Part shown: one piece after another, positions 7,255 through 17,609 of the stretch
How the letters are laid out: every line of letters starts with the position of its first letter
Numbering within the stretch: the first letter of the stretch is position 1
Assembly (NCBI RefSeq): GCF_028623165.1
Contig: NZ_CP117768.1
Coordinates: 3,472,001-3,536,000 of the forward strand
DNA from: Nostoc sp. UHCC 0926
GTDB lineage: Bacteria > Cyanobacteriota > Cyanobacteriia > Cyanobacteriales > Nostocaceae
DNA: 64,000 bases
Direction of reading: 5' to 3'
Position numbers and translations under genes: made by a program
Notes under the pieces: generated by a model
Database searches by the model: none
Seen by the model: only the letters and a program-made list of their open reading frames with translations
What the model was told of the DNA's origin: nothing

Positions 7255-10110
7255 TCACATACCCAGCAGTTCATCTAGCTGCAAGTTTGGCAAGTCTGGA
7301 GGAATCACAGTTCGCACTATTGTAACTTTGTGACTTTCCTGTTGGGTTGTCAGATCAAGTGCGATCGCTTCTAAGCGAATTTCCAAACAGCCAAAGGGAA
7401 TGTTTAATAGGGTCATCACTTCCAACCCTCCCAATGCATTAGGTAGTAAATTTGTCAATAAATGGGGACCATCTAGTAACCAGCGAGTTTGATAATCTTC
7501 AACCCATAACTTGACAACCACTTGCGGAGGTACTTCCGGCAGTACTACGCGCACTATGATATATTTGCCGGCGATTAGTTCGCCTTCTGGTACATGCAGT
7601 TGGGGAATTGGCAAAGGCTCAATGGCTGCCGCAGTTATGGGTAGAGAAGGGGATAAACCTAACGGTGGTTGCCTCTGTTCTTCAAAGGAGTAATTCTTCT
7701 TGGCATCGGCTTCCAGTTCACTATATATGTCATCTACAACGATTTCTTGAGCCAACCAAGCTGACGCTATATTTATTTTTATCGGAGGAGGAGGGGGCGG
7801 TAGTTGTCTTACCAGAGCCATTGAGAGTGTTGGTTCTGATACTTTTTTTTCTACTAGCGTATTTTCCCCTGTCTCTAGATCAGTTTCCTTTGCAGTGTCT
7901 ACATCTTCCTCAAAGTTCCCAAGATCAAAAACCGCCTCTTGGGCTTCTTCCTGTGTCTCTGTGTCAGCATCCAGGCTTAACGGCAAGTTGACATCAACAT
8001 TGGGAGTTTCAGCACTAAGAGAAAGCTGGGTCTGCTGGGCTGGAACATAGTTATCGTAGTCTTCAAGTTCGAGTTCATTGATGGATTCAGGCAAAGAGTA
8101 TCCTTGGCTCTGCATCCACTTCCTGAGCAGGGGAGATGAGTAAAGGTTACCTGTTTTAATCAATTGTGCATTTGGCTGGGCTTCTAGTGCAGCAACAGAT
8201 TCTTCCTGAAATTGTTCATTTGGCTGGGCTTCTAATACAGCAATAGATTCTTCCTGAAATTGTTCATTTGGCTCGGCTTCTAGTACAGCAACAGATTCTT
8301 CCTGGAATTGTGCATCACCTACCACTAATTCAGGTGTATTTTCATCTTCAGCTATAATTGCCTCCAACTGCGGGAAGTCTTCAGCCGCTTGAACTTCCAA
8401 TGCATCTGGGGGGACATTGTTTTTTACTTCCTCTGCATCACCCGGCAAAGCTTGTAGCCGTCTCAAGTATGGAAAAGTAGCCTCAAGTATTGGCATTCGA
8501 CGTTGCTTAATGACCAATTGCTCCAAGTTGATGGTAGCTATAGGAGCATCCTTTTCTAAAAGCTCCTCCTGTGTAGGGGATTCTGCAACAACATCTGTGG
8601 CAGGGTTAACATCGGTTTGAACAGGTGGCAATTTCGGCAATTGAGGCGAACTAACTGAATTCTTTAAGTTAGATGTCCGCAGGGTGGCTTCTCGCAGAAC
8701 TTGCAGGTTAATTTGCGGTGGTAGGGGTGTATTTGGGGATGGATTAAGGATCTGAGACTGGTCTGTTTTTGGAATCTTGACCAGATTGAATAGTTTCAAA
8801 TCGATCCTCGCAGCGGTTTCCGGCTCCGTGAAAGCAGTAGACGAGTCAGATGGTGCTATGGGGTCATTTAAGGATGTACTAGGTTTTGCTGCGGCTGTGA
8901 TTGCCAGTAATTGTGTTACATCTGCTGTAATAGTGAACGACTGGCTGGCTAACCGGATGACTTGAGCAACATCGGCGAATTTACCATACAAACTGATATC
9001 TGCCAAAATTAACTTAGATTCACAGTCAGCAGGAATATCAATTGAGGTATTGATGGTGAAGGGCAACTCCTGGTCTGGTAAGGGTTGCCGTACCTGGGTC
9101 AAGATTTTAGAGTTATTGGGCGATCGCAATTCAATTCTTAGTTCAAGCGCCCGCAGGCTCTTTGGGGATAATGTTTCAGCCTGATCTAGATTTGTCTTTT
9201 CTTTGAGTTCTATCTGTCCATTGATTGTAAGAGCTTGTCCCCAACGAGCAATGTAAGTATCCTCACCTAAAGTTAGCAGTAATGGTGGCGGTGGTTGTGT
9301 TGCTGGAGAATCTGTAACCTTTTCATCTTTGGGCAGGAGTTCAGAGGTGGGTAAAGCTAAATCTATTAAATTTTGTAAAATCTGCTCTACCGTTTCACCT
9401 TTGAGCCACACAGGACTCACAGGCTCATCGCTAACTATATCTTCTTCCCTTTCATCTAGCAGAACAGTGGTAGTAAGGTTACTGTCTGTAGTAATTGCTA
9501 CTTCTGTGGAGACAGCGATCGCTTTATCTAGCGTAATTGCCGATTCTGGTGGGACAGTAGATTCCAAGTTTCTTTCATTTGGCAGAACAATGGTAGCAGG
9601 GTTGCTGTCTGTAGCAATTGCCAGTTCTGTGGAAATAGCGATCGCTTTATCTAACGTAACTGCGGGTTCTACTGGGGCAGTGCATTCCAAGTTTTCAGAA
9701 ACAGGATCTGGGTGATCAGGTGAATTTGATTCTACATTCTCCCCCTGCTTCCCCTCTCCTTCCTGGGACAAGACTTGAAGTTGGACACTGTATTGCCAAG
9801 ATTTACCCAGCAGATCCGACATCAAATCGCCGCTACAGCGCAACTCCCAAACTCCCGGAGCGAAGTAGGTAAAGGGAATTAGTGCCATTAAGCCTTCTGA
9901 ATTAGTGCGACGCGATCGCTTGAAAATTCGCTGCTTTGGTTGAACTTCATGGGTTGAAGAGTGAGTTACCCGCACTTCCACGTCTGTATTCGGAAGGTTA
10001 GAACGAGCTAAAACTCTATAATGCCCTTCCAAAATCTGCAAATTTGGCGATTCTAGGATATGCCACGAGCGAGCGCCTTGTTTCTGTATCAGAAATTGCC
10101 AGTGTTCCAT
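7255..10110 (-). CDS. Large acidic protein of unknown function with internal repeats
   Basis: 951 residues, no signal peptide or clear membrane helix. The N-terminal ~115 residues (MEHWQFLIQKQGARSW..., APGVWELRCSGDLMSDLLG) and the C-terminal ~130 residues (GKYIIVRVVLPEVPPQVVVKLWVEDYQTRW..., GLEVMTLLNIPFG) look folded, probably beta-rich. Between them lies a long acidic, proline-rich region. It contains three near-identical units of EQFQEESVAVLEAQPN (DNA repeats at about 8165-8310) and two copies of a DKAIA(I/V)STE(L/V)AI(A/T)TDSN segment. I do not recognise a function; the shape suggests a cyanobacterial scaffold or surface-associated protein. Confidence 0.75.
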   Translation of the reverse strand: MEHWQFLIQKQGARSWHILESPNLQILEGHYRVLARSNLPNTDVEVRVTHSSTHEVQPKQRIFKRSRRTNSEGLMALIPFTYFAPGVWELRCSGDLMSDLLGKSWQYSVQLQVLSQEGEGKQGENVESNSPDHPDPVSENLECTAPVEPAVTLDKAIAISTELAIATDSNPATIVLPNERNLESTVPPESAITLDKAIAVSTEVAITTDSNLTTTVLLDEREEDIVSDEPVSPVWLKGETVEQILQNLIDLALPTSELLPKDEKVTDSPATQPPPPLLLTLGEDTYIARWGQALTINGQIELKEKTNLDQAETLSPKSLRALELRIELRSPNNSKILTQVRQPLPDQELPFTINTSIDIPADCESKLILADISLYGKFADVAQVIRLASQSFTITADVTQLLAITAAAKPSTSLNDPIAPSDSSTAFTEPETAARIDLKLFNLVKIPKTDQSQILNPSPNTPLPPQINLQVLREATLRTSNLKNSVSSPQLPKLPPVQTDVNPATDVVAESPTQEELLEKDAPIATINLEQLVIKQRRMPILEATFPYLRRLQALPGDAEEVKNNVPPDALEVQAAEDFPQLEAIIAEDENTPELVVGDAQFQEESVAVLEAEPNEQFQEESIAVLEAQPNEQFQEESVAALEAQPNAQLIKTGNLYSSPLLRKWMQSQGYSLPESINELELEDYDNYVPAQQTQLSLSAETPNVDVNLPLSLDADTETQEEAQEAVFDLGNFEEDVDTAKETDLETGENTLVEKKVSEPTLSMALVRQLPPPPPPIKINIASAWLAQEIVVDDIYSELEADAKKNYSFEEQRQPPLGLSPSLPITAAAIEPLPIPQLHVPEGELIAGKYIIVRVVLPEVPPQVVVKLWVEDYQTRWLLDGPHLLTNLLPNALGGLEVMTLLNIPFGCLEIRLEAIALDLTTQQESHKVTIVRTVIPPDLPNLQLDELLGM

Positions 10111-10709
10111 TGTAAGTGATGTTCAGACCGACGAGTCGCTTAGTAATATTGTGTATTAGCTTGCTTGCAAGTTTACCTCAGTAATTTGTAAATGCATCAC
10201 TTAAATGGCTATCAAGTTAACTCAATTTTACTTACTTGAGTTCTCGCACTTTAACTAGTCGCATCAAGGGAATTTCACTGGTTCGTCGTGTTGCTTGTGC
10301 ATAAAGCTTTTGTTGTTTCCTGAATATTAACTTTGACGCTCTCCAGTGCTAAATAAACAGGAATGCAATGAATACCGTTGGTTGTCTCTGCTCAACCTTG
10401 TACGAATATTTTTGTATTATTTTTTACTAAAATGTCCAATTTGCAATAGACACAACATACAATAAATTAAGATTCACTTGATAATTTTTATTGAATTGTG
10501 ATTGCCCACATTTTTGCTATATAAGAGCTAGGATGTGCCTCTTAAGTGTCCTCTGCGATCGCCCACCCGGGTGCAAAGCGCCATCGCAAATCACAACAAA
10601 CCACCTTGTAAAACGCGCCCAACCTACCTGAAGCGGTTCAAACCGCTACAAAGTGTGTCCTCCCCTGAGTGAAATGTGGGTGACAATGAGGATTTACAGG
10701 AGGGATTCG
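10111..10709. other. Spacer without confident genes
   Basis: 600 bases between divergent genes. A short open frame without ATG start on the minus strand (10232-10348, ending in RTSEIPLMRLVKVRELK) could be a decayed gene end. A HIP1-containing GC patch lies at 10555-10590. No RNA gene or terminator was recognised. Confidence 0.35.
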
Positions 10710-10907
10710 ATGCTAGTCATTTTAATGGACGAGCAAATCCTTGCCCCTGAGCAAGTTTGCCAGTCTTGTTTACTTGCTGACGGGAGGGGTCAACCCCGTT
10801 GGCGTGGGGGTAAACTGCGCTGTGGTCAAGCCATTCGCAAACTTACTCAACAGCAGCCAGATCAGTATGAATGTATGATGGGCTTTCGCATCGCCCATAT
10901 AGAATAG
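10710..10907 (+). CDS. Small cysteine-containing protein of unknown function
   Basis: 65 residues from the ATG at 10710, chosen because an aggagg ribosome site ends seven bases upstream. The sequence is soluble and basic, with cysteines in QVCQSCLLADGRGQPRW and further on at KLRCGQ and YECMMG. CxxC followed by two single cysteines could bind a metal, but this is speculation. It ends 81 bases before the tic20-like gene on the same strand and may be cotranscribed with it. Confidence 0.65.
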   Translation: MLVILMDEQILAPEQVCQSCLLADGRGQPRWRGGKLRCGQAIRKLTQQQPDQYECMMGFRIAHIE

Positions 10908-10988
10908 TTGAATTTGCCAGCAAGACCAAGTAACTGCGTTATCCTAAGCTCAAGTAACTATAGAAATTTCACCACAGGAGAACGCATA

Positions 10989-11468
10989 ATGTCTTGGCGC
11001 GGGTCTACAACGGTTTCAGATCGGATTTTTGCTTCCTTGCCTTATTTGCTGCCCCTAATTGATGGTTTAGTTTTTGGCAGCTTTTTGTTGAATCAGTTTC
11101 CAGCACTAAAAGTCCTGCTTTTACCACTGCAACCAGTGTTAATAATTTACGGTAGTTTAGGACAATTTGGACAAATAATTGTGTTTTTTGCGTTGTTCCT
11201 ATTGGTGGTAAGAAACGAAAAAATCAATCACTTCATTCGTTTCAACACAATGCAGGCAATTCTTCTGGACATAGTTATATTTTTGTGTTCCATACTGGTG
11301 GGAGCTTTAGGAAAGGTTCCTGGTACTGGCTTTGCAATAGAAACAGTAGCCAACACCATCTTTTTAGGGATAGTGGCAGCAGTTGGATATTCAGTCATCC
11401 AGTCGTTGAGCGGACGTTATGCGGAAATTCCGGCGATTTCCGATGCAGTGTATATGCAAGTACGTTAG
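10989..11468 (+). CDS. Tic20-family membrane protein
   Basis: 159 residues from the ATG at 10989, which has a cacaggagaac ribosome site. Four hydrophobic segments are visible (about residues 17-38, 48-72, 87-110 and 116-140). The start SDRIFASLPYLLPLIDGLVFG and the RFNTMQAILLDIV motif are typical of the cyanobacterial relatives of chloroplast Tic20, a component of the inner-envelope import channel. Function in cyanobacteria is not established. It converges with the FAH-family gene, leaving three bases between stops. Confidence 0.8.
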   Translation: MSWRGSTTVSDRIFASLPYLLPLIDGLVFGSFLLNQFPALKVLLLPLQPVLIIYGSLGQFGQIIVFFALFLLVVRNEKINHFIRFNTMQAILLDIVIFLCSILVGALGKVPGTGFAIETVANTIFLGIVAAVGYSVIQSLSGRYAEIPAISDAVYMQVR

Positions 11469-11471
11469 AAG

Positions 11472-12245
11472 TTAACGGACTGCTACGGTGTTTTCCAGGC
11501 GACCAATACCTTCAATTTCTACGCGGACGCGATCGCCTGGATGCAATGGACTTACACCCTCTGGCGTACCTGTAAGCACCAAATCACCGGGTAGTAGCGT
11601 CATAACCTGACTGATATAGGAAACTAGAACATCCGGGGAAAAGACCATCTGATTGATACAGGCAGATTGGACTGGATTGGCGTCGTCATTCACAAAAGTC
11701 TGCAATCTCGCTCCTGGATTTAATTCCCGCACAATCCAAGGACCCAAGGGACAGAAAGTATCAAAACCTTTGGCTCGTGTCCATTGACCATCCTGTTTTT
11801 GTAAATCTCGCGCTGTTACGTCATTGGCGATGGTGTAGCCCCAAATTTTGGTTTGGGCTACCTCTGGTGTACATTCATAGGCGTAATCGCCAATCACTAA
11901 TGCTAATTCTCCTTCGTAGTCAACTCTTTGTGACTGAGGAGGATACTTAATTTCCCTCTCAGATGGGATGATAGACGTAGGTGGCTTGAGAAAGATTAGT
12001 GGCTCAGAAGGTACTGGAGTTCCCATTTCCGCTGCATGATCTGCATAATTCTTACCCACCGCCACAATTTTTGAGGGAGCACAGGGAGCCAGAATTTGGT
12101 AATTTTCTGGTGTCAAAGTTAAATCAGTGGGTTGTCCTTCTAACCAGGGCGGAGCATCTAGCACCTGCACATTCAGGGATAGTTGTAGTATCCCATAGTA
12201 AATTTGTCCTTCTTGATTTTGAATTCGCACATAGCGCTGCGCCAT
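11472..12245 (-). CDS. Fumarylacetoacetate hydrolase (FAH) family protein
   Basis: 257 residues from the ATG at 12245; an 18-codon extension is possible but unlikely. FAH-fold signatures are visible: KIVAVGKNYADHAAEMG, a metal-binding YEGELALVIG segment, GYTIANDVTARDLQ and TGTPEGVSPLHPGDRVRVEIEGIG near the end. Members hydrolyse or decarboxylate acylpyruvates or 2-oxo acids using Mg or Mn. The true substrate here cannot be read from sequence. It stands alone between opposing genes. Confidence 0.85.
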   Translation of the reverse strand: MAQRYVRIQNQEGQIYYGILQLSLNVQVLDAPPWLEGQPTDLTLTPENYQILAPCAPSKIVAVGKNYADHAAEMGTPVPSEPLIFLKPPTSIIPSEREIKYPPQSQRVDYEGELALVIGDYAYECTPEVAQTKIWGYTIANDVTARDLQKQDGQWTRAKGFDTFCPLGPWIVRELNPGARLQTFVNDDANPVQSACINQMVFSPDVLVSYISQVMTLLPGDLVLTGTPEGVSPLHPGDRVRVEIEGIGRLENTVAVR

Positions 12246-12657
12246 AACCTTGATGAATATCCTTTTATCTGCTTTTTTGTTGGTGTAAGCGGGTGGCAAT
12301 CCTCAGTTAGCTTTTTAGTGAACCCATTCAGCCTTGAACCTGAAAGCGATCGCTATAGATGCCTTTAGGGAAATATACCTGTTGGCGAAGCTGATAGCTT
12401 GATCAATTTGCTGGCGATCGCCAAAAACTGGATTCTTACTTGCTAAAGAAATATCGGGGTCGTCTCCCAACCTAGTTTTCATTAAGGACATCCAAAAAAT
12501 CCAAACCTTGGCGATTTGGCTAATGAAACAAAATTGAAAACTGGTAAGATTATAGTTCCTTGTTGCTTCAGATGTTGATTAATACTGGTATTAAAAATAA
12601 ATATTAAGTATAAATAAATATCGGCAGCCGTTTTTGTCCATGAGGAGACTCAAAAAT
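12246..12657. other. FAH-rpsF divergent spacer with possible gene remnant
   Basis: On the minus strand an ATG-started frame of 55 codons (12315-12482) begins MKTRLGDDPDISLASKNPVF and ends with a HIP1-spanning stretch. It has no convincing ribosome site and I do not recognise it; it could be the end of a lost gene. The right-hand 100 bases are AT-rich and should hold the rpsF promoter. Confidence 0.3.
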
Positions 12658-13020
12658 ATGACTACAACTTACGAAACAATGTACATCCTTCGTCCTGACC
12701 TGGGAGACGAACTGATAGAGCAAGCAATTACTAAATATCAGAATTTGCTTCGCGACCAAGGTGCGGAGGATATCCAAATTCAAAATCGTGGTAAGCGTCG
12801 CCTCGCTTATGAAATCAAAAAACACCGTGATGGCATCTACATCCAGTTAAACTACACTGCACCTGCAACTGCGATCGCCCCCTTTGAACGCGCCATGCGT
12901 TTGAGTGAAGAAGTGATTCGCTATTTGACAATTAAGCAGGAAGCCGAACAAGAAAAACCCGCTAAAGAGGAAAAACCCGCTAAAGAGGAAAAACCCGCTA
13001 AAGTCGCTGCAACAGTCTAA
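12658..13020 (+). CDS. rpsF: 30S ribosomal protein S6
   Basis: 120 residues from the ATG at 12658, which has tgaggaga as ribosome site; the ATG eight codons upstream overlaps that site and is rejected. Typical S6 sequence: [34 protein letters not shown]. The C-terminus carries an acidic/lysine tail with three EEKPAK-like units encoded by an 18-base tandem repeat, beyond the normal S6 fold. S6 binds the 16S rRNA central domain with S18. Confidence 0.96.
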   Translation: MTTTYETMYILRPDLGDELIEQAITKYQNLLRDQGAEDIQIQNRGKRRLAYEIKKHRDGIYIQLNYTAPATAIAPFERAMRLSEEVIRYLTIKQEAEQEKPAKEEKPAKEEKPAKVAATV

Positions 13021-13323
13021 GAGGATGTTTGTAAAGTCTAATTTACTCCTTGAACATCGTCTAAGGGATATGGAATAGGGAATAGGGAATAGGGGATAGT
13101 TTTCCCAATCTCTAATCCCCAGTACCCAATCCCATTCAGTCAACTGCCCCACCGACGAGCGGATGGGGCTTGCAACTAGACCGCAAGGATCTATAAAATT
13201 TTGTCTTTTTCTTTTTTCGTGACTTGTCTGGGAATGCTAAATTAACAAATACTTGCCAAAGGTAGTACTCCCGCAGTTATACCTAAGAGTGGACAAGATT
13301 CTGAATGGGAGATGTAAGCTACT
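13021..13323. repeat. rpsF downstream spacer with ggaatag/ccccaat repeats
   Basis: Seven-base repeats gggaata (13075-13100) are followed by degenerate inverted cccaatc units (13103-13135). Then a GC-rich stretch occurs at 13140-13190 in which cttgc/gcaag can pair. No gene was seen. Confidence 0.4.
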
Positions 13324-13884
13324 GTGAGCCAATCTGATACACCCAATATTCAAGTTCTCTCTACGGAAGTATCGCAGCTACGCCAAGAGTTGCAACTTCG
13401 CGATCAACTAGTGCAACAACTATCTCAAGAACTCTTCCGGCTAGTAAAGGGTAACACTAGTTTTATGCCCCAGCAGCCGGAGGTTGAGCGCGATCTGGCC
13501 CAGTTACAGGGTTTGCAAGAACAACTCCAAGCTGTGGAGCAGCAGGTGGCGTTCTACCAAGAGCAAATTACAACTCGTGACTCCGAAATTTACCAATTGC
13601 GACAGTCAGTTCAAGAACTCACTGATCGCACTCGGATGTTGGAGCAAGTAGTACAAGAGTTGCCTCAAATTTACCGTCGCAAGTTTGAGGAACGGATGAC
13701 GCCAGTCAGAGAAAAAGTAGCAATGCTTCAACGGGAAAACCGCCAACTACAAGCAGAACTGCAAAGTGTGAGTTACCGTTTAGCACTCAAAACTCGCAAT
13801 GCTAGTCACAGCGGCATTGATTTGCCAAATTTTCCCCGCCCAGCATCCGAACAAACTAACATTTCTACTCCCCAGAATGCCTAA
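13324..13884 (+). CDS. Coiled-coil protein of unknown function (GTG start)
   Basis: 186 residues, starting at GTG 13324; no ATG lies near. About residues 8-150 form near-continuous heptads rich in Q, L and E (EVSQLRQELQLRDQLVQQLSQ, then the run around RTRMLEQVVQELPQIYRRKF). The end is a short unstructured tail. No enzymatic domain, membrane helix or signal peptide. Cyanobacteria have conserved genes of this type; I cannot assign a role. A filament or cell-division link would be guesswork. Confidence 0.7.
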   Translation: MSQSDTPNIQVLSTEVSQLRQELQLRDQLVQQLSQELFRLVKGNTSFMPQQPEVERDLAQLQGLQEQLQAVEQQVAFYQEQITTRDSEIYQLRQSVQELTDRTRMLEQVVQELPQIYRRKFEERMTPVREKVAMLQRENRQLQAELQSVSYRLALKTRNASHSGIDLPNFPRPASEQTNISTPQNA

Positions 13885-14454
13885 AGTTACGATTATGGTG
13901 GAATCGAAGAGGTAAGAAATTGGCGCGGCAAAGAATCTTGGAGACATCCAAGTAGTACATCAAGGCAAAAATAACTATAGAGTTAGAAATAACGCAAAGG
14001 CCGATTTTCTAACCTTTCTTACCTCCTGCTTCCTTGCACTAGTTGCGTCGGACAAGTCTAATTAGCTCAAAGTAATTTGCAGAGGCTGGGGAGGATCACA
14101 AGGAATTGCATTTGCTTTGACCGATTTTGGTCAATCAATTTTGGATTTTAAATTTTAGATTTTAGATTGACCCCAGCAATCAAGTCACTTGAAAAGTCAA
14201 TTAATTTGAGATTTTGGATAATAGAATTATTCTCGCCTTCTAATTCGCTTGCTCTCAGACCTTTTTAAATTTTGGATTTTGAATCTTCAATCCCTTCGGG
14301 TTCAGCAGTCACTCATGGGGGAAACCCCCAAGACCGCGCTGCTTCACCAAAATCCAAAATTTAAAATCTAAAATTCGCTGAGGATATTTGGGTAAATGTG
14401 AAAAAATGCAAATATTGATTGACTCTACCATCCTTCTAAAGGTAGATTTATTAG
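13885..14454. repeat. Spacer with inverted heptamer repeat arms
   Basis: The arm at about 14138-14170 (ggattttaaattttagattt type) is answered by inverted copies at about 14345-14375. A further direct copy lies at 14264-14286, and a GC-rich block with ggggaaacccccaagaccgcgctgc-like sequence lies before the right arm (14318-14340). This matches the arrangement in the ycf48-psbE spacer. No gene was seen in 570 bases. Confidence 0.5.
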
Positions 14455-14805
14455 TTAGCGTGCTAGCACCAGATTATTATTTTCGGCAGTAAAAATGTCT
14501 TCGTAAGTGTGAAAAATTTCAAACACTGAATCTAGGTGGGTAAGTTCAAAAATTAGCCGTACAGGAGCTTGCACATTGCATAAAACCAAGCGGCAACCAC
14601 TCTGACGTGCAGCTTTCAACCCTTTTACTAAAGGGACTAACCCAGAACTGTCCATGAAATTAACTTCTACTAGGTCGATAACCCAGAGTTGATCAGCTTG
14701 AGGTACTACTCCAGCCATCTGTTGACTTAAAGCCTTACCGCCTTCCAAATCTATGCTTCCTTGGGGTTTAAACAAAATCACTTGAAGTTCTTGTGTAAGA
14801 GTCAT
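14455..14805 (-). CDS. STAS-domain anti-sigma factor antagonist-like protein
   Basis: 116 residues, one STAS domain. The loop that is phosphorylated in SpoIIAA-type proteins is present: WVIDLVEVNFMDSSGLVPLV, with S53/S54 after D52. The protein probably switches partner binding by serine phosphorylation in a partner-switch signalling pathway; no kinase or phosphatase gene is adjacent. It is transcribed away from the DedA gene across a 490-base AT-rich spacer. Confidence 0.85.
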   Translation of the reverse strand: MTLTQELQVILFKPQGSIDLEGGKALSQQMAGVVPQADQLWVIDLVEVNFMDSSGLVPLVKGLKAARQSGCRLVLCNVQAPVRLIFELTHLDSVFEIFHTYEDIFTAENNNLVLAR

Positions 14806-15296
14806 GAATTTAATAGGGTAGTTGGAACACTCGACAAAAAATTGAAAAAAGACATCAATACCTTTTCTCTTTCAACCGCAAAATTACTGTTTTACCCAGA
14901 TATTTGGGCAATTGCAGTCGTGCAGTTGAGAGAGATTACTTCAGTATTCATGCCGTATAATTTGTGATAACTTTCATCAATATAGGCATAACCGCCTAAC
15001 AATTTCGGTATCAACCGTATCTTTTACAATATTTTTATAATTTAACTAGATATTTATAAATTTTTTATGAATTTTTTAATTTTTAAAAAAAAAATATGAA
15101 ATTGTGATACTTAGTTATAAAAATTGCATAGTTAATAGTCAAAAGTTAATCGTTATCATAGACTATAAGCTATGGTTAATTCAGAATTAAATTAATGACT
15201 CAATGAATGACTCTATATAGCGGTTTGATTGACACCCCACCCAAAAACAAGCAAAGATATAATAAAAGTAAAAATTTGTAAAGCCGGCGGTGCAGG
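14806..15296. other. AT-rich divergent spacer
   Basis: 491 bases with very low GC, especially 15030-15110 (runs of a and t). It must contain the promoters of the STAS gene and the dedA-like gene. I saw no coding sequence, hairpin terminator or RNA gene. Confidence 0.4.
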
Positions 15297-15929
15297 ATGT
15301 CTTTAGAGTTGATTTCACTAGAAAACATCCAGAAAGTCGCCCACATATACGGGTATTGGGCAATTTTTTTGGGAATTTTGCTAGAAAATTTAGGCATTCC
15401 TCTTCCTGGTGAAACCGTGACCTTAGTGGGCGGATTTCTAGCTGGCAGTGATGAACTAAATTTCTGGCTAGTTCTCGGTGACGCAATTATGGGTGCTGTC
15501 ATTGGTGGCACTTGTGGTTATTGGATTGGTAGAGTTAGCGGTTGGCCTTTTCTGGTAAAAGTTGGTAGCATACTTCGGATTTCGGAAGTGCGGCTGCTGA
15601 CTATTAAAGATCAATTTAGTCAAAATGCTGCTAAAGCAGTATTTTTTGGACGTTTTTTGGCGCTGTTGCGAGTTTTTGCTGCACCACTAGCTGGTATAGC
15701 CGAAATGCCCTTTGGAAAATTCTTTTTATACAACTTGTTAGGAGCAGTTGCTTGGGCTAGTTTGATGGTGACATTAGCTTTTTTTGCTGGCAAAATTGTC
15801 TCTTTAGAACAATTGGTTGCTTGGGTGGGTCAATTTGCGATCGCAGCGTTACTGATCCTCGCTGCCTTAATTGTTGTGCCCCTGTGGTTAGAGTCTCGCC
15901 AAGTTAAGGAAGTGAGGAGTGAGGAGTGA
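15297..15929 (+). CDS. DedA/SNARE-associated family membrane protein
   Basis: 210 residues with about five hydrophobic segments. The family motif is visible: YWAIFLGILLENLGIPLPGE at the start, then GRVSGWPFL, FFGRFLALLRVFAAPLAGIAEM and a final hydrophobic helix. DedA proteins are flippase-like (VTT fold) membrane proteins linked to lipid carrier recycling and membrane potential. The last five codons (KEVRSEE) run into the gaggagtgagg repeat that follows, so the C-terminus is repeat-derived. Confidence 0.88.
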   Translation: MSLELISLENIQKVAHIYGYWAIFLGILLENLGIPLPGETVTLVGGFLAGSDELNFWLVLGDAIMGAVIGGTCGYWIGRVSGWPFLVKVGSILRISEVRLLTIKDQFSQNAAKAVFFGRFLALLRVFAAPLAGIAEMPFGKFFLYNLLGAVAWASLMVTLAFFAGKIVSLEQLVAWVGQFAIAALLILAALIVVPLWLESRQVKEVRSEE

Positions 15930-15943
15930 GGAGTGAGAAATAA

Positions 15944-15973
15944 AGTGAAAAGTTATTTCTTTTAACTTTCACT
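15944..15973. terminator. Hairpin between convergent dedA-like gene and argG
   Basis: agtgaaaagtt (15944-15954) pairs with aactttcact (15964-15973), with one bulge. T-rich sequence follows on the plus strand only weakly. It lies between converging genes and could terminate both. It is embedded in gagtgagg and aactccta repeats. Confidence 0.4.
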
Positions 15974-16011
15974 TCTTGTATTTTGCATTTTTAACTCCTA
16001 ACTCCTAACCC

Positions 16012-17214
16012 CTAACCCCTAACTTGCTGCGACCAAATGCGAGTTGGTAGTCCCCAAACGTAGATAAAGCCTTCAGCAGCTTTGTGGTCAAATTGGTCTT
16101 CGGCTCCGTAGGTTGCCAAATCAGGAGTATAGAGGGAATTATCGCTCGAACGCCCAACTATCGTAGAGTTGCCCTTAAACAACTTCACTCGCACAGTTCC
16201 AGAGACTCGTTCTTGTGTCTTTTGAATAAAGGCATCCAGTGCAACTTTGAGTGGACTGTACCAGAGACCGTTGTAAACAATTTGGCTGTAAGTTTCTTCA
16301 ATCCCACGTTTGTAATGGGTGACATCTGCCGTTAAAGTCAAGCTTTCTAAATCCCTATGTGCCTGAATTAGCACCAACATCGCGGGTGATTCGTAGATTT
16401 CCCGCGATTTGATCCCCACCAAACGGTTTTCAATCATATCGATCCGCCCGATACCGTGATTTCCTACCACCTGATTGAGTTGTTCAATTAGCTCAACTGG
16501 CTTATTAGCTATGCCATTGAGGGTTGTCGGAATACCACCGTGGAAACCAATTTCAATGTACTCTGGCTCATTGGGAGTGTGAGCGATCGCTTTGGTCATC
16601 TCATAAATTTCTTCTGGTGGCTCAAATGACGGATCTTCGAGTAAACCAGCTTCAATACTACGACCGAGCAAATTCTTGTCAATGCTGTAGGGAGAGGATT
16701 TTTTGACTGGTGAGGGGATACCAAACTTTTCCCCATAGGCGATCGTTTCTTCACGGCTCATTCCCCATTCTCTGGCTGGTGCGAGGATCTTTAGGTTGGG
16801 GTTGAGGGCGGTAACAGAGACATCAAAGCGAACCTGATCGTTACCTTTGCCGGTGCAACCGTGAGCGATCGCATCAGCACCATATTTTTCAGCGGTTTCT
16901 ACTAATACCTTGGCAATTAGTGGACGGGCAAGGGCAGTTCCTAGAGGATAACGATTTTCATAGAGGGCATTGGCTTGAATCGCTCCAAAGGCGTAATCTT
17001 TAACGAAGCTGTCTTTGACATCCGCCACTAGGGATTCACTTGCACCCGATTTCAGAGCTTTTTCTCGAATTGGCTCTAATTCATCTCCCTGACCTAAATC
17101 TGCTGCTAGGGTAATCACCTCTTCCACACCCCACTCCTTTTTGAGGTAGGGGATGCAAACTGAGGTATCGACTCCGCCAGAATATGCCAGGACAACCTTT
17201 TTGGCGCGACCCAT
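16012..17214 (-). CDS. argG: Argininosuccinate synthase
   Basis: 400 residues, normal length. The ATP pyrophosphatase loop [15 protein letters not shown] is at residues 10-24, followed by [11 protein letters not shown]. Later the citrulline/aspartate-binding part includes [15 protein letters not shown]. The enzyme joins citrulline and aspartate in arginine synthesis, cytosolic. Monocistronic here. The stop lies inside a tract of aacccctaac repeats at the 3' end. Confidence 0.97.
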   Translation of the reverse strand: MGRAKKVVLAYSGGVDTSVCIPYLKKEWGVEEVITLAADLGQGDELEPIREKALKSGASESLVADVKDSFVKDYAFGAIQANALYENRYPLGTALARPLIAKVLVETAEKYGADAIAHGCTGKGNDQVRFDVSVTALNPNLKILAPAREWGMSREETIAYGEKFGIPSPVKKSSPYSIDKNLLGRSIEAGLLEDPSFEPPEEIYEMTKAIAHTPNEPEYIEIGFHGGIPTTLNGIANKPVELIEQLNQVVGNHGIGRIDMIENRLVGIKSREIYESPAMLVLIQAHRDLESLTLTADVTHYKRGIEETYSQIVYNGLWYSPLKVALDAFIQKTQERVSGTVRVKLFKGNSTIVGRSSDNSLYTPDLATYGAEDQFDHKAAEGFIYVWGLPTRIWSQQVRG

Positions 17215-17609
17215 TAATTTCTCCAGTTAGGAAAACAAACAATGAGTCATTATTATATCTAAACTAATCCATGTATATTTTCTTTATGCAACAACCTATA
17301 GGCAGATTGTCAGCAAACTCAGACAGAAGAATCTGTATAGGCTAATTTGTGGTTAACTCTAATCGAAGTTTGCAAATAGAGCGATCGCCTATATATCAAT
17401 ACAGCGGATGCGACTAGATGAAGTACAGTATCTGTGCCTGAAAGCTAGATATAACTTTAAAAATATCAATTTTTACAATAGGAAATAATTCATGTATTAT
17501 ATATTACATATTTTATAAATGTAAGAAATTAGTAACAGGGTGGATAATTCCATCCTGTTTTAGATAGATGCAAATTAACTGCCTAACACTTTATTCTTGA
17601 TAACTTGGT
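17215..17609. other. argG upstream spacer
   Basis: 395 bases, AT-rich with one HIP1 site (17383). It should hold the argG promoter. The stretch 17460-17530 is very AT-rich (tgtattatatattacatattttat). No gene, hairpin or repeat stands out. Confidence 0.35.

Noticed and set aside
10232..10348. Minus-strand open frame ending RTSEIPLMRLVKVRELK
   Set aside because: No ATG at the left end and only 38 codons; could be a decayed gene but evidence is too thin.
13140..13200. Possible tRNA-like GC-rich stretch after rpsF
   Set aside because: No cloverleaf arms or T-loop (ggttcaa) motif could be formed.
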